Part shown: positions 46,507 through 58,082 of the stretch, piece by piece | Numbering within the stretch: the first letter of the stretch is position 1 | Layout of the letters: every line of letters begins with the position of its first letter | NCBI GenBank assembly: GCA_019915135.1 | Contig: JAHLMK010000004.1 | Coordinates: 992,001 to 1,056,000, forward strand | DNA length: 64,000 nt | Reading direction: 5' to 3' | Origin: Strobilurus pachycystidiatus | Lineage: Eukaryota; Basidiomycota; Agaricomycetes; Agaricales; Physalacriaceae | Made by a program: the position numbers and the translations under genes | The notes under the pieces: generated by a model | Told to the model about the DNA's origin: nothing | Database searches by the model: none | The model's input: the letters and a program-made list of their open reading frames with translations, nothing else

Positions 46507-49500
46507 ATGAAAATTTTATTCTTCGTCACTGCTCATAACTCTCTTTCCCAGCGTGTCTACACGTTGCTGTCGGCGCGTACCATCCCCGCTCGCCCGACCA
46601 AAGTTTCGACTATCAAGGCTTCAACAATCGTAGTGATCCGTGCTTGTCTCCATAAAGCTCACATCTCATCGTCTTTGCAGCCTCACGCGCCGCTCCACTC
46701 ACATACCGTCGCAGTCGAATATGCTCTCACTCCGGAGTCCATGATCGAAGCTGCTGAACTTTTTCAGCCGGATTTAATTATCTGCCCATTCTTGACGAAG
46801 AAGGTTAGGACCGCCGTAGGACCCTTCGCACCAACTGACATGATCGTCGCAAGGTTCCCGAGGCTGTCTACGACCGTTGGTTGACATTGATTGTCCATCC
46901 TGGTGCGCCAGGCGATGCGGGGCCCTCTGCTCTTGATTTCGTCCTTTCCGGTGACAGTGGCAAAGAGCCTGATGCCAAGCGCGCCCTCGATACCATCTTG
47001 GAAAGTGAGCAGCCCGAGCGCAAGGAATGGGCCGTTACTGTTCTAGCTGTACATGTTCTATTGTTGCCTTCGAGTCCAGTTTACTGAAGTCTATGACAGG
47101 CCATTGAGGAGCTTGACGCTGGTCCTATCTGGGCTTTCGCTAGCTACGATGTACCCAAAAACATCTCCAAGTCGGAACTCTACCGTGGCCCGGTATGCAC
47201 TGCTGCCGTAGCTGCTGTCGTAGCTGCTATTGAGCGTGTCGAAACAGCCGCCGCAGCCGAGAGCGACAAGGTGTGTATTCTGCCCAAAGGCTCCATCCCC
47301 AGAGTGAGACGAGATTGGCTCACCGTTACTCAGTTGATCAGGCCGTCTTTGGTCCCGCCTGCCGACGCGTTCTTCTCCGTGAGCACCAACGTGCCCTTCC
47401 CGAAGAACACCACCCATACGCGGCCGATCTTGCCTGCGGCCGCTAGGGCCCTTTCTCCTCTTACAGTGACTGCCTCTCACTTCGCGCGTCTCCTTCGTTC
47501 TGCGGACTCGCAGCCTGGTGTTCTCTCGAACGCGCTCACTCCAGGCGGAAAGGGCAGCAAGCTCTTCCTATACGGCGGCAAAGTCGTTGAGCCGATCCCG
47601 ACACACCTTGCGAAGCCCGGCAAGATCGTTGCTCACCGGGATGAGGCTGTTCTTCTCTGCTGTGCGGACGGAAATGGTGTTTGGATAACTCACGTCCGCC
47701 AGCCGCGGGCTAAGGCCGATACCATCAGGACTTTGCATCCTAAGATCTCTGCCGTCATGGGTCTGACTGGCCTTGGATGGACGAAATCATTGGGTTTTGG
47801 TGATCCTGCCGGTGTGCAGGATTGGACTCTTACGACCTGGGAGAAGAGGGAAGGCACTCTTCAAAATGTCTGGGTTGAGGAGGAGAAAGTCGGCGATTCA
47901 CTCATTGCCTATGTTTATTTCCCTTTCTAGTAAGCTTGCATTCAGTTCTTTGATCGTTCGCTGACATACTCCCAGTAATGGAGCCAGTGACACCCAGCAA
48001 TGTGTGCAATTGCGCAAGGCTATCGAATGGGCTTCACGTGTCCGTACTCCCGAGGAAGAAGCTAGGAGTGGTAAACTGAAAGCGCTTGTCTTGATGGTAT
48101 GTATCACGTCAGAGTAAACCACAACATCCTCTGACAGCCTTGTAAAATAGGGCGGTGACGGGTACTTCTCTAACGGTATTCACGTCAGTCTCAAGCGCCT
48201 GCCACAGCGTCGATCCTTATTGACATTTCACAATAGGTCGGTGTCATTGAAGCTGCCGCCGATCCTGCTCAAGAGTCTTGGTAAGTTAGCGGCAGGCTAT
48301 ACGCACTCTGGCCCACGCTGATCTCCCTCCCAGGGACAATATCAATGCGATTGACGATGTCGTTGAAGCGACAATGTCTTTCCCCGGCGGCACTCCTCCT
48401 TCGTTTGCAAAGTACCCTGGCAGCCCAGAGTACCAAGGCAGCACGTCATCTTTGGCCGAGCGGGGGGTCCTGACTGTCTCCGTCATGCGGGGTAATTGTG
48501 CTGCTGGAGGTTTGGCAGTTGCCACCGCTGCCGATGTATGCAAACTTCCTCATTATCCACCACGAAGTTAACATTGTGCCGTCGTAGATCGTACTCTGTG
48601 CTGAGCGCGCAGTCATCAATCCTACCTACCGCGGGATGGGACTGTTCGGTTCTGTAAGTCGGCGAAGTAAACAAGAGACGCAATCGCTCATCTTGTTCAC
48701 AGGAATACCACCGCTTCAGCTGGTTCGAGCGTTGCCCGGATGCAGAGGAGTACATTCGGGCCATGATTCCCATCGGAGCTGAGGTTCGCTGAAGATCTTT
48801 CTCGTCCGAGAGCCATGTTGACAGTTAACAATCGGATATAGGAAGCTCGCGATGCAGGTTTCGTTGATGCGGTGCTATTTGAATCTACCCCAGAGTCGAT
48901 TGAGTTGGCTGCGAAGGCGCACGTTCGTAAGGTCGTTGCCTCCCCATACTCCGCTGCCGTAGACTTCGCTGTCGCCCCCTGGTGCAAGGCCAAGAAGAAC
49001 ATCCCCTCTCCTTCCACCTCTCTCATCGATGGTCTCCTCGCTAACAAACTGGAGTTCTTGTCTGCACTTGACAGGCCCTTGCGCTGGTACCGTGCCACTG
49101 AGCTCCAGCAAATGACGCTCGACTTCTGGCACCCAGTCCGTTCTCAGCGATACCACTCCCGTCGCGCTGCCTTCGCTCGCAAGGTTGCCCCTAAGTCGAC
49201 GCCGCTTCGTTTCGCGACCTTCCGTCGGAACGACGGCGAAGCTGATGCTGAAGAGTTGGACTCGTTTGACGATGCACCAGGCTGGACCCCCGAGGATGCG
49301 TGGGGTTGGGCGGGAATGGCTGTCCCTGAAGTTTTGTTGACAGACTATCCTTCCGCGAAATCGTCTTCCTCCTCGTCATCGTCCTCTTCCGAACCCAGCA
49401 CTATGATCAACTCGCCTACCATTGATAAGTCTTCGTACTCGAGTGCACCCCCGGGGGATGTGCTTGCGGAGAAGTTGGCGGCTATTCCATCGGTGCCTAG

Positions 49501-49576
49501 GCAGAACGCGGTTGGTACAGATGCGGCACCGCAAGAAGTCTTGTATACCTGCTACTATGATGGTGCCAGGGAGTGA
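46507..49576 (+). CDS. HypX/HoxX-like fusion: formyltransferase domain plus enoyl-CoA hydratase domain
   Basis: Twelve exons (46507-46602, 46681-46803, 46854-47048, 47100-47270, 47334-47929, 47976-48096, 48151-48183, 48237-48280, 48334-48535, 48588-48653, 48703-48783, 48842-49576) give 820 residues. The N-terminal third starts MKILFFVTAHNSLSQRVYTL and contains LIICPFLTKK and the formyl-THF-binding block IVHPGAPGDAGPSALDF, then ELDAGPIWAF. SADSQPGV marks the linker typical of HypX. The second half is a crotonase fold: GGDGYFSNGIH, RGNCAAGGLAVATAAD, and NPTYRGMGLFGSEY, the counterpart of NPHYKGMG in bacterial HypX. A Ser-rich tail (ten consecutive Ser) precedes the end. Bacterial HypX moves the formyl group of 10-formyl-THF to CoA and releases CO for [NiFe]-hydrogenase. 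The fungal role is unknown; formyl-CoA/THF exchange is one idea. The first intron (46603-46680) is the least certain. Confidence 0.82.
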
Positions 49577-49817
49577 TTAGACACTACCAAAATCTATGGA
49601 AAGACAACTGTAACAACATGTATGGTATTAGTTGTACTTGTAGGGAACAGATCAAATATCTTGTGCAAACGAGCCGCCTGAGTTCGATCACCCCTTCCGC
49701 GACTCTCCTTCATACTATCATCTTCATTCAACGAACACAGTCCCACGCTTACTATCAGGCTCTTTCGTGGCTCATTGCCCTCTCAGTCGTATCCATTCTA
49801 TCTTCAAAGCTGGGGCC

Positions 49818-51419
49818 ATGACTTTGTGCGAACTCAAGCGCCGCGTACGGAGTCTCAGGTGAGGCTTATACTCACTTCAGCAACGCTTTAAGTTAATCGC
49901 CTTTAGCGTTACTCTCAAGAGAAACTCCACGGGTTGTGGTTCGCCAGTCTGCAAGTCATCCAGCCTCAAACACATCAACTCCGATTTCGTTACATGCTTT
50001 CCCATCGAAATTATCCGCAAGATATTCTTACTCTGTTGCGGTATCGAATACGAGCACCGTGTCGACGAATTTACGCCTCACCTTACGCCGTCCCCTCATT
50101 GTACTCTTGCTCGAGTCTCTCATGCATGGCGGATCACCATCAACACCCAATGTCCCGCTCTTTGGAACCGGATTCACGTCTCGATGTCACCTTTCATCCA
50201 GCACGGACTCAAGAAGCATCTCGCTCGTCTTCTATTGCGCTCCGGCGATGCGCCCCTCAGACTGACCGTCCTCGCTGTGGAAGCTCCAAAGTCGCGCACT
50301 GTTGCGAACCCGGCGATCGTTATGGATACCTTCCTGCAAGTTCGAGAGGAAATATGCAAAATGCTTCTCTCGGCGAGCCAACGCTGGGAGACATTATGCA
50401 TAGATCCAGGTGTATTCGGGCCTGGCGATCTAGGCAGCCTTCGAGGAAGGTTCCCTCTTCTGAAGAAGGTGGTCATCGATTGCCATCTCGATGCAGGACG
50501 CCACGTTCAGAGGTCACACTTGGATCTTGAGACCTTTGTGAACGCACCGTCTCTTTGTGCCGTCGAGCTTAGGAGCGTGCTTGCATACAAGTTTCCCTGG
50601 ACGAACCTTCATAGCCTGGTCTACGCCGGACAGAATGACGGACAGATCAAGAGCCCTGAGTTTTTCTATCTTCACGGTCTCATCTCTAGCTCTGTGAACC
50701 TGCTTTATCTGGAGCTTGCGCATATCCACGTTCCTCCTTCCTTGATCAACAAGTGCATCAGGAATGTCTCGGTCCAGCACCTTTTCATCCAGGATACCAA
50801 CGTTTGGGCAATGCTGAATCTCCCGAGTGTGCGACGGGTTGATGTCTTGTGCGGTGATGTCGACAACCTCCCGCTCCTCGTCTCTTCTTCGCAATGTTGC
50901 GTCTCTGCCCTACACATCTTCTGGTCCTCAGGAAGCAAAGCATCACTACCTCTCTTATTCTCTGTGCCAATGGCAGCGTCTCATGCAACTCTTCGCACTC
51001 TTGTCATCACAGTGGACCGAAGTATCACGTCGCGTCTCGACTCGTTCGTATTGGAGTTTCTAGGACTCTTCAATACGAATAGAGAGATGTACATGCATGT
51101 GAAGGACATCCGCTTGAAGCTCGCCCCAGCTCATCCTCATTGGAAGCCGAGTACGTCGATACTGAACGAGATGTATTCGGCGGTGATTGGGAGGCAGTTG
51201 AAGCATCTGGGAGTGTATGTTTCGGATTGCAGCAAGGGTATCTGGCCTGCTTCGCCCTTGGCGCACTCTCTGCCACCAGAAGCCATTGGCTACATTCTCG
51301 CGCTCAGAAGGCTTCGAAGCTCTGAACTCACTGTCGATTTCATGGTTAACGGTAAGCTACTTTCACCTCTTGTGGTGGTTGACTGAATGCATACAGGCTA
51401 TGACATACTTGCTGAGTAG
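49818..51419 (+). CDS. F-box protein
   Basis: Three exons (49818-49858, 49907-51351, 51397-51419) encode 502 residues, starting MTLCELKRRVRSLS and ending VNGYDILAE. The F-box lies at about residues 35-95: CFPIEIIRKIFLLCC, then TLARVSHAWRITINTQCPAL, then WNRIHV, the usual basidiomycete pattern in which the helices are spread by a short insertion. The rest is a leucine-rich, repeat-like region (LLYLELAHIHVPPSL, VSVQHLFIQDTNVW, VRRVDVLCGDVDNL) without strict repeat motifs. These proteins bind Skp1 and present unknown targets to SCF ubiquitin ligases. They form large lineage-specific families in mushrooms. The 240 bases after the HypX-like gene separate the two. Confidence 0.8.
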
Positions 51420-51626
51420 CCTAGCTGAAGTCCTATACTTTCCTACACCGAACTATACACATAAATAGCTATTAGGACAAGTTTTCACAATGTACTGTGC
51501 GAACGCGTTGAACGCGTCGCATATCACGTGTGAATAAAGCTCTTGTTTCTGACCGCCACTAACACCTCGATTTCTCTTGCATGGCTCCGATGTACGTCCT
51601 ACGCAGCAGCTGCCTCTATACGCGAA

Positions 51627-52317
51627 ATGAATGAGACCAGGCGAGATAAGTTCAATATTCACTCCAAAGCAGTTGTGTGCCAAGACGTTGATCTCAAAGG
51701 CGACGTTACAATTGGCGCTGGTACGAGTTTCTCCCCCCCACTGCTCTTCGTAATGCTGACATTTCTCTACGAAAGGGACTGTCGTACACCCCAAAGTCAC
51801 CATATTCGCTGTCTCTGGGCCAATCATCATCGGGTCGGGATGCATCATTGAAGAAAGTGTGATTATCTTGAACAGGTGCGTCTGTCCTGCTCCATGTAGC
51901 CTTCCTCGCCAAACTTGTACAGGAGAAAAGATGTCATGCGCATTGGAGACGAAAACTTAATAGAGATTGGATCTCGTACGTCGTGTCGGTCATTCCCAGA
52001 TTCTTGCACAATAACATCACCTACCAGGCCTCGAGAGCCCGTCTATCGGCAACTACAACACCTTCCACACCCGCTCAAGAGTGCACCACACCGTCAAGAT
52101 ACCCAACTTCTGTGTCATCGGCGCGGGCTGTCTCGTTGTCCCTACCGAAGTCGAAGTGCTCGACGACTACACCGTCGTATACGGCCCGGACGCTGAGCGG
52201 CGACAATGGAGTGGGCGGGGAAAGGTCCAAGAGATAGACTTGAGGCGAAAACATGCAGAGTACCTGCGGGAGATGTTGCCCAAGTTCAATCGACTAAGGT
52301 CCACGAGGGAGGGTTGA
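51627..52317 (+). CDS. DCTN6: Dynactin subunit 6 (p27)
   Basis: Four exons (51627-51720, 51776-51875, 51923-51975, 52028-52317) give 178 residues, close to vertebrate p27. It is part of the pointed-end complex of dynactin, the dynein cofactor in microtubule transport, and folds as a left-handed beta-helix. Visible hexapeptide-like repeats are AVVCQDVDLKGDVTIGAGTV, GPIIIGSGCIIEESVIIL, IGDENLIEIGS, IGNYNTFHTRSRV and IPNFCVIGAGCLV. VLDDYTVVYGPDAERRQWSG is the counterpart of the VIYGADCLRR segment. A helical tail (KHAEYLREMLPKFNRL) follows. The start is the only ATG that fits the frame, although the frame is open a little upstream. Confidence 0.87.
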
Positions 52318-52476
52318 GGATGAGGAGTGTCTGCATCTGCATTTTCTGTGTATAGTTCGTCATTTTTGTACTTCTATCATCGAATCTTATCGTATGGTCC
52401 TTCAGCTTTTATCTTGCTGTCCGCGGCCGAAATCCCGGATGTGCCTGATTGTGCTTCTTGACTGCATACTTACTGG

Positions 52477-53227
52477 ATGCCTGTCGTTCAGCTATCGTTC
52501 TTCGCTGCCTCTGCAGCTCACAAGGAATCCCCACACCTTTCCTCTAGTGTGCTTGATAGCTTGCGGTCCTTAGTTGAACTTCTCCAGTACGCTCTGTCTC
52601 TATCGCTATTTCCGGTACTCATTGTCGACAGTGTATTCAACGGTATACAGAATGAAAGCGAAGGCAGCGAGCTAGGAGTGTTTGTGCTAGGTCTGTCGTC
52701 CCCGATGCCCTCCTTAGGACATTACTCAATCCTGATTCTTAGTTTGGGATAACTACGAACGTGCAGAACAAGCCCAAGATGCATTTACCTCAACGGTCGC
52801 TCCCATGACTGTCAATGGATCTCCGATAACGTCCCATTTCATCGAAACATCGAAGGATCCTCTTCCATGCCTTTCTGCCCCGACGACGGAGTACGTCGTT
52901 GTGACCGCTGAGCCTAGCACGAGGGACGAGCTTATGGGACTCATCGCGCAACAAAACACTAACTTGGACAAGGCAGCGCTTGCCTATCCTCCGTGCCTAT
53001 GCATTCCCACCATTGGGAACCAAGATGTCATCCTGTTCCTTGTTGGATGGGATAGTCGGGAGGTCGGTGGGATCGCTTGTCGTAACTTTGACGTCCACTC
53101 ACCGCATCCATAGGTCCACTTCGAAACTGTCAGCGTAGAGCCGTTTACGTCCATCGTACCAGGCATGATTGCGCTATCGCAAACACACATGTTCCACGCC
53201 AACATGATATCATACCCAACGCCTTGA
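52477..53227 (+). CDS. Dimeric alpha-beta barrel (ABM/stress-responsive-like) protein
   Basis: Four exons (52477-52586, 52632-52690, 52743-53062, 53114-53227) give 200 residues. It starts MPVVQLSFFAAS and seems to contain two ferredoxin-like halves: the first with VFNGIQNESEGSELGVFVLV then WDNYERAEQA, the second with TEYVVVTAEPSTRDELMGLI and ILFLVGWDSREVHFETV. The 'GVFVLVWDNYE' type strand followed by an aspartate-rich turn is typical of antibiotic-biosynthesis-monooxygenase-like proteins, a family of small oxidases and binding proteins. No catalytic residues can be named. The first intron is only 45 nt and its donor is chosen to keep the frame. It lies 158 bases after dynactin p27 and converges with the gene at 53250. 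Confidence 0.6.
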
Positions 53228-53249
53228 ATACGGTGTACAATGCCTATAT

Positions 53250-54899
53250 CTATCGTTTATATCTCGCCGTAGTCTTCGTCATGTATATACAGCTAAATTT
53301 TCGAACGCGCTGTCTGAACCACGGAAGGTACTCTCCGTCAATCAATGGACACCCATCCGCTACGAGGGTCTCCAATGGGGTCATCGCTGGTGGCTCGACA
53401 CCCTCAATGGGAAGCCGAGCCTTGACAAGGCGCATGAGCTGGCCCGTCGTCACGTCCGAACAGTGCGATACATCGATATGCTTCAAGCACTTCCCACCTT
53501 CTAGATCGTCGGCAATTGACCCTAGCACCTGGTTGATAACACCACTGGGCAATCTGCGCAGTGCAAGGGTCTTGAGGTCCCCAGAGGCCTTGATCAGAGC
53601 GATGGCTGGTTCGGCGGACATGATGCACGACTCGATGGTCAGACTCGCAAGATCTCTGGTCGTGAGGCCGCGGAGAACGGCGTCAATCGAGCGTGGGGAC
53701 CGCGTTAGAGTGAGATGCTGCAGAGACGGCATGGCGAGGAAAGAAAGGAGGGGCAGAGCGCCGCTGGTTGCTGCGAGATTGAGCGTCTCGAGCTTGTCCA
53801 GCTGGATGGGCGGGAATGTATCGGGTGGTGGGGGTAGGTGAAGTCCAAAGGGAAGGTCGATAGTCAGACTGACCAGGTCTGTGGCCTCGGATAGGTATGT
53901 CAAAAGGGCAAGGACGCGCTGACACGTTCCGCTGCGGGCAGTCAAGTTGCGCAAGGTCTTTGGTGCGGGGGGTAGGTCCGCGAAATTGAAGATTGCACCG
54001 TCGAGGACAAGGCTTTGAAGTGAGGCGTAGGGATATGCGAGGATGGTGTTACGTGTTTGATTGAAGAGCTTGTCGTGTATCTCGAGCACCTCTAAACAGG
54101 ATACCACTTGATCTAGCACCGGTTCGTCCAGTGTGGTGATCACATCCCAATCCTCGAGTCGGCAGATACGTAGATGCTCCCACTTCATACTGGAAAGCTT
54201 GTCCTTGTCCCAATCGAGTAGCGTCAGCCGGAGACTGAGCTCCCGTATTCGACCGTTGGAGCGTGTCATCCATGTTTCTGTCTTCCGGTTGGGAGATCTA
54301 TTCGTCAAAGCCAAAGTTCGCCACAAGTGCGGTGTCCGTATGGCTATCTCCCGCCAGTGCTTGCATACAGACGATACGCGAAGGACTAGTGGGGAGTCCT
54401 CCGCAACAATATCATCGAAGATCACGGTCATCAGCTCAACGGGAAGCTTAGCGATATGACAGGTAACGCGTCGTCTGTCTTCGAGGGCCGTGGCCTTCAA
54501 GGACGTGATTTCGACGCGTCGTTTGGTGTCGTCTGGCGCAATGCGTGCGAGAGCCATGTCTGCCATAGAGAGGCACTGGTCGAACTTGCGGACGAGGAGG
54601 AATAGACGTGCTGCGCGCAGATAGCCTTGGTATCGTGTGGGCGCGACGTCTATGGTCGCCTTTGCGTCGCGAAGGGCGTCTTTCGGCTTTCCGAGCTTTT
54701 CAAAGCAGGCAGAGCGACAGTCAAGGACAAAGTAGGGTTTGGTAGGGCCACCCTTCTCGAGAGCCTTTCATGAGTGCTTTAGCTGATGCTGTTGTGAAAG
54801 AAGGATGTATCACACCTCTGTGCAATTTGCAAGCGCCACCTGGTAATCCTCTCTCTTGAAAGCAGTCATTGCCTTGTCGAACGAGGGTTTCCAAGCCAT
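53250..54899 (-). CDS. TPR + F-box + leucine-rich protein, Dia2/Pof3-like
   Basis: Two exons (54816-54899 and 53250-54764) give 532 residues. The N-terminus has TPR units: MAWKPSFDKAMTAFKREDYQ then VALANCTE, and FVLDCRSACFEKLGKPKDAL followed by YQGYLRAARLFLLVRKFDQC. The F-box follows at about residues 150-195 (AKLPVELMTVIFDDIV...CKHWREIAIRTPHLWRTL). A long leucine-rich part comes next (LEVLEIHDKLF, LQSLVLDGAIF, LETLNLAATSGAL, LQHLTLTRSP, LETLVADGCPL). This order matches yeast Dia2 and fission-yeast Pof3, F-box proteins bound to the replisome that help remove CMG helicase after replication. Homology to Dia2 rather than another TPR-F-box protein is inferred from architecture alone. It is divergent from CDC37 with 328 bases between starts. 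Confidence 0.75.
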
Positions 54900-55227
54900 G
54901 TCAGAATCGAAGATGGTGGTACAGTCTCAAGGCGTATTTATCACGTGCGGTACTGCGAATGTCATTGTCCCGAGCTTCAACAAAGCTTTGAAGTTTGAAA
55001 GAGAGTTCTGATGAAAATGAAAGAAACTTTGCTTTTCATTTCGTAACGAGACTCGAATTTCTTTGTCGTCAAGAAAGCTGTTGAGCTGGACTCTTCTTTG
55101 AGCTTCTCAGCCATTCTGCGGTTACTATTTTGGGCACAACAGCTCGCGCTTGACACCTTGCTTTCCCTCTTACCTTCATCTTCTCCAACTTTTCTCCCTT
55201 TCTTTTCCCGTGAACATCATCTTGGCA

Positions 55228-56896
55228 ATGCCTCTCAATTATTCAAAATGGGATCAGCTCGAGGTGCGTTGGCGCCACCCTCGTCCAGGTCACAATCTAA
55301 ACGGTATGGACAGCTCTCAGACGATTCCGACATTGAAGGCCACCCCAATGTCGACAAGAAATCGCTTATTCGGTGCGTCTCTGCGCCCTGTCCTGCGTGA
55401 TATACCGTGCCGACAGCGCCATCACTATCTAGATGGAAACAGCGCGACATCCACGAGAAGCGGGAGCAGCGCAAACAGAAGATCGCGTTCCTCAATGCCC
55501 AGATCGACTGCAACAAGATCATCCAGGCTCGGATTGACGAGATACATGCCACACTCACGTCCTCATCCACCTCGTCGCCTGTCTCCTACTTCAACTCCCT
55601 TGCGGAGCAGCTGGAAAAGAACCCTTCCAAGGACTGCCCGCCCGGCAATGACCCGTCCAAGCTGGAGCACACGTACGATGGCATGATCCTCTCGCTGCTC
55701 AAGCAGGTCTCGCAGCAGGCCAAAGACAAGGTCAAGGACGCGAGCGTGCTCGAGAGCGAGAAGGACGACAAGCTTACGAAGGCTCTGGTTGAAGGGATCA
55801 CTTTCCACAAGGGAAAACTCGCGGAGACAATCGTGACGAACCAGAAGGAGCTGGAGGCGGAGGAGAAGGAGCAGAAGAAACACATCACGAGCGAAGATAT
55901 GCACGATGGCTTCGACACCCATGTACGTTCATTTCTCTCTGTCTCAACCAGCCTTGACCTCCTTCCTGTAGTACGTTCCTCCCAAGCCCGCTCCTACATC
56001 TATTCCCACCAAGAAGGCCGAAACCACCAAGAAAGCCACAGTAACCGAATTTGAAACTCTGAACCCCCAGGCTTCCTCTTCATCTCCAGCTGTAGCGACG
56101 GACAGCGATGAGGACGATAACGACGTGCCGGAATTGACACCTTCACTTGAGGCCTTTTCCAAGCTTTCCTTGGGCGCCTACGAACAGTCATTCCGCTTCA
56201 TACAGGCTCATCCTGATGTCGTTATTTCTGGCGCTTCCGACGCGCTCCTCGTGGCAGGATTCCGCGCGGAAGGAGACGGACAGTTCAAGTACGCCAAGCA
56301 ATGCGTGCACCAGAGCCTTCTTCTCCAGTATTGCGAGAAGCTCGGGGGAGATGGCGTTCGTGTATTCTTCAACAAGTAAGTTTCCGTGTCGTCAATGATT
56401 CTCATGCTAATTCAAGCTTGGCAGGATGATATCAGGCGACAAGCGCGCTATTCCTGTCTTCGTCGACGATGTCGACAAGACCTACGCTCATCTGAAGGAA
56501 CGGGTGAGGATAACGAAAGCAGAAGAGGCCGCTGCGAATGAGGGCAAGGAGCAGATTCAGTTGGTGCCTGAGAGCGGAGACCAGACCATCTCGTTCAACG
56601 TGCCAGACGGCCCTCCTCCGGAGGAACTTGTCTACGAGGGGCCGGATGCGGAGACCGTCGATATCAACGAAGTACGCAAGGCGTTGCAGTTCAGATGGGA
56701 TGTCTACGAGTCTTTCCCGGAGGAACTCAAAGAGGCGCTGTCGGCCAACTCGCTTGACGCGGTCAATGCCGTCCTTGGCGACATGGACGTCGCTACGGCA
56801 GAGGATGTCGTGACGAAGCTGGACGTGGCTGGGATCTTGAACTTTGCATCAGGCGGAATTAGGGATGAGACTGGGAGAAATGCTCAGGCGGACTAG
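55228..56896 (+). CDS. CDC37: Hsp90 co-chaperone CDC37
   Basis: Five exons (55228-55263, 55314-55372, 55433-55922, 55972-56375, 56425-56896) give 486 residues. CDC37 hands protein kinases to Hsp90. The very conserved N-terminus MPLNYSKWDQLELSDDSDIE, with the CK2-target serine in LSDDSD, is followed by HPNVDKKSLIRWKQRDIHEK and a long coiled-coil. The Hsp90-binding middle domain shows FSKLSLGAYEQSFRFIQAHP, FKYAKQCVHQSLLLQYCEKL and VFFNK. The C-terminal helices include EVRKALQFRWDVYESFPEEL and AEDVVTKLDVAGILNFA. The first exon ends after the twelfth codon. No anomaly was seen. Confidence 0.94.
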
Positions 56897-57416
56897 GGAA
56901 GGAATAAAACGGAAAGAACAATATAAATGTATATCTTATTATCTGCTGTGTTTGTCGCTTTTGTATCTTGAATCGTCATTTACTTGCAAGAGGTCGGGGC
57001 CTGATATCTAACCCAAAAGAAACGCAGATGAGAGCGCATTGCTAACGTGAGCGGACTTGTCACGGCAGGCTGCGAATCCTACGCCTGGAAGAAATGATGT
57101 CGCTTGATAAAGACGCGTCGCCCTGTTCAACAAAAAGAGAGTTCTGAGCTGCCGAGAAATATAGGTCAGGTCACCAAGGTGTCAGGACTTTGTCGCAGCT
57201 GAAGATACGAGTGATCGCCGCTGAATAGTGTCCACCTCAGGACTTTCGTGTGTAGACAGCACGATACAGTCGACAGAACGTCCTCCAATCCAAAGTCAAG
57301 TTTCTATTTGGAGTCGACAGAGACGGTTTCACAGATAGTGAATGTTGTTTAGCTGCTTCAATTGAATGGATGATCAGCAATCAATCGCGTACGACTGTGT
57401 CGACAACGCATGCACC
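56897..57416. other. Convergent intergenic region
   Basis: The 3' flanks of CDC37 and the GSKIP-like gene. No further gene, RNA or repeat is seen. Confidence 0.4.
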
Positions 57417-57797
57417 TCAGATGTTCTGTAGTTTGTTCCAGATCAAATCTATCCTCTTCTGTTCATAGATGGCACTGGCCGACGCCAGCAAGGCCTCCAA
57501 AGTCTCGAAGACTGCTGAAGACTTCTCTTCTTGTCCGGGTCGCTCCATCTAAGAGTTACTATGAGTCGTCGTTGCACGTCAAGGTCACAGGAAACTCACT
57601 GCATAGCCCCGACCCGTCAGTACCACATGCAGTTCCCCGCCATCGAGAAGCGTGACCACAGCCTTGGCCTCGAGGATAGTCGTCGTGGGTAGGATAGAGA
57701 AGGAGCGGATACCAAACTGCTGTTCGGTGAGAGAGTCGAGTAGTTCGTTGTGAAAGAATCCAGCGGGCGACGGCGAGCGAGGAGGGGAGGACGACAT
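57417..57797 (-). CDS. Small GSKIP-domain-like protein
   Basis: Two exons (57600-57797 and 57417-57548) give 109 residues. The start MSSSPPRSPSPAGFFHNELL follows a short Pro/Ser stretch. Then comes FGIRSFSILPTT, a strand pair ELHVVLTGRGYAV and, after the intron, a helix AVFETLEALLASASAIYEQK ending IDLIWNKLQNI. The strand pair followed by a 'ETLEALL...SAIYEQ' helix resembles the GSKIP domain (a GSK3-binding and PKA-anchoring domain in animals, also at the N-terminus of CLU proteins). The similarity is weak and from memory. The intron is fixed by a clean GTGAGT donor and phase. Confidence 0.5.
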
Positions 57798-58082
57798 CGC
57801 TGCTCTGCCGCTGCCTAGTAGTAGTTCATTGGGGGTTTGGAGATGAGGGTAACGGTACAAGAATTGGCCCGGCCCGATCAATCCGGGGAGACTTCTCCAT
57901 CAACAGTTGATGATCTCATGTGAGCGCTTGAGCACTGGCAGACTGCCAGTGTCATTGGACACTTAGCACAACTGCGAGGCTGTCATCCCGCAATTCCACT
58001 CAAACTCTGTAGGTCTAGTGATAGTGGGCACAAAGTGCCATAGAGGCAGGGTATGCGGCAAATATTGATGTGAAGTTTGATA

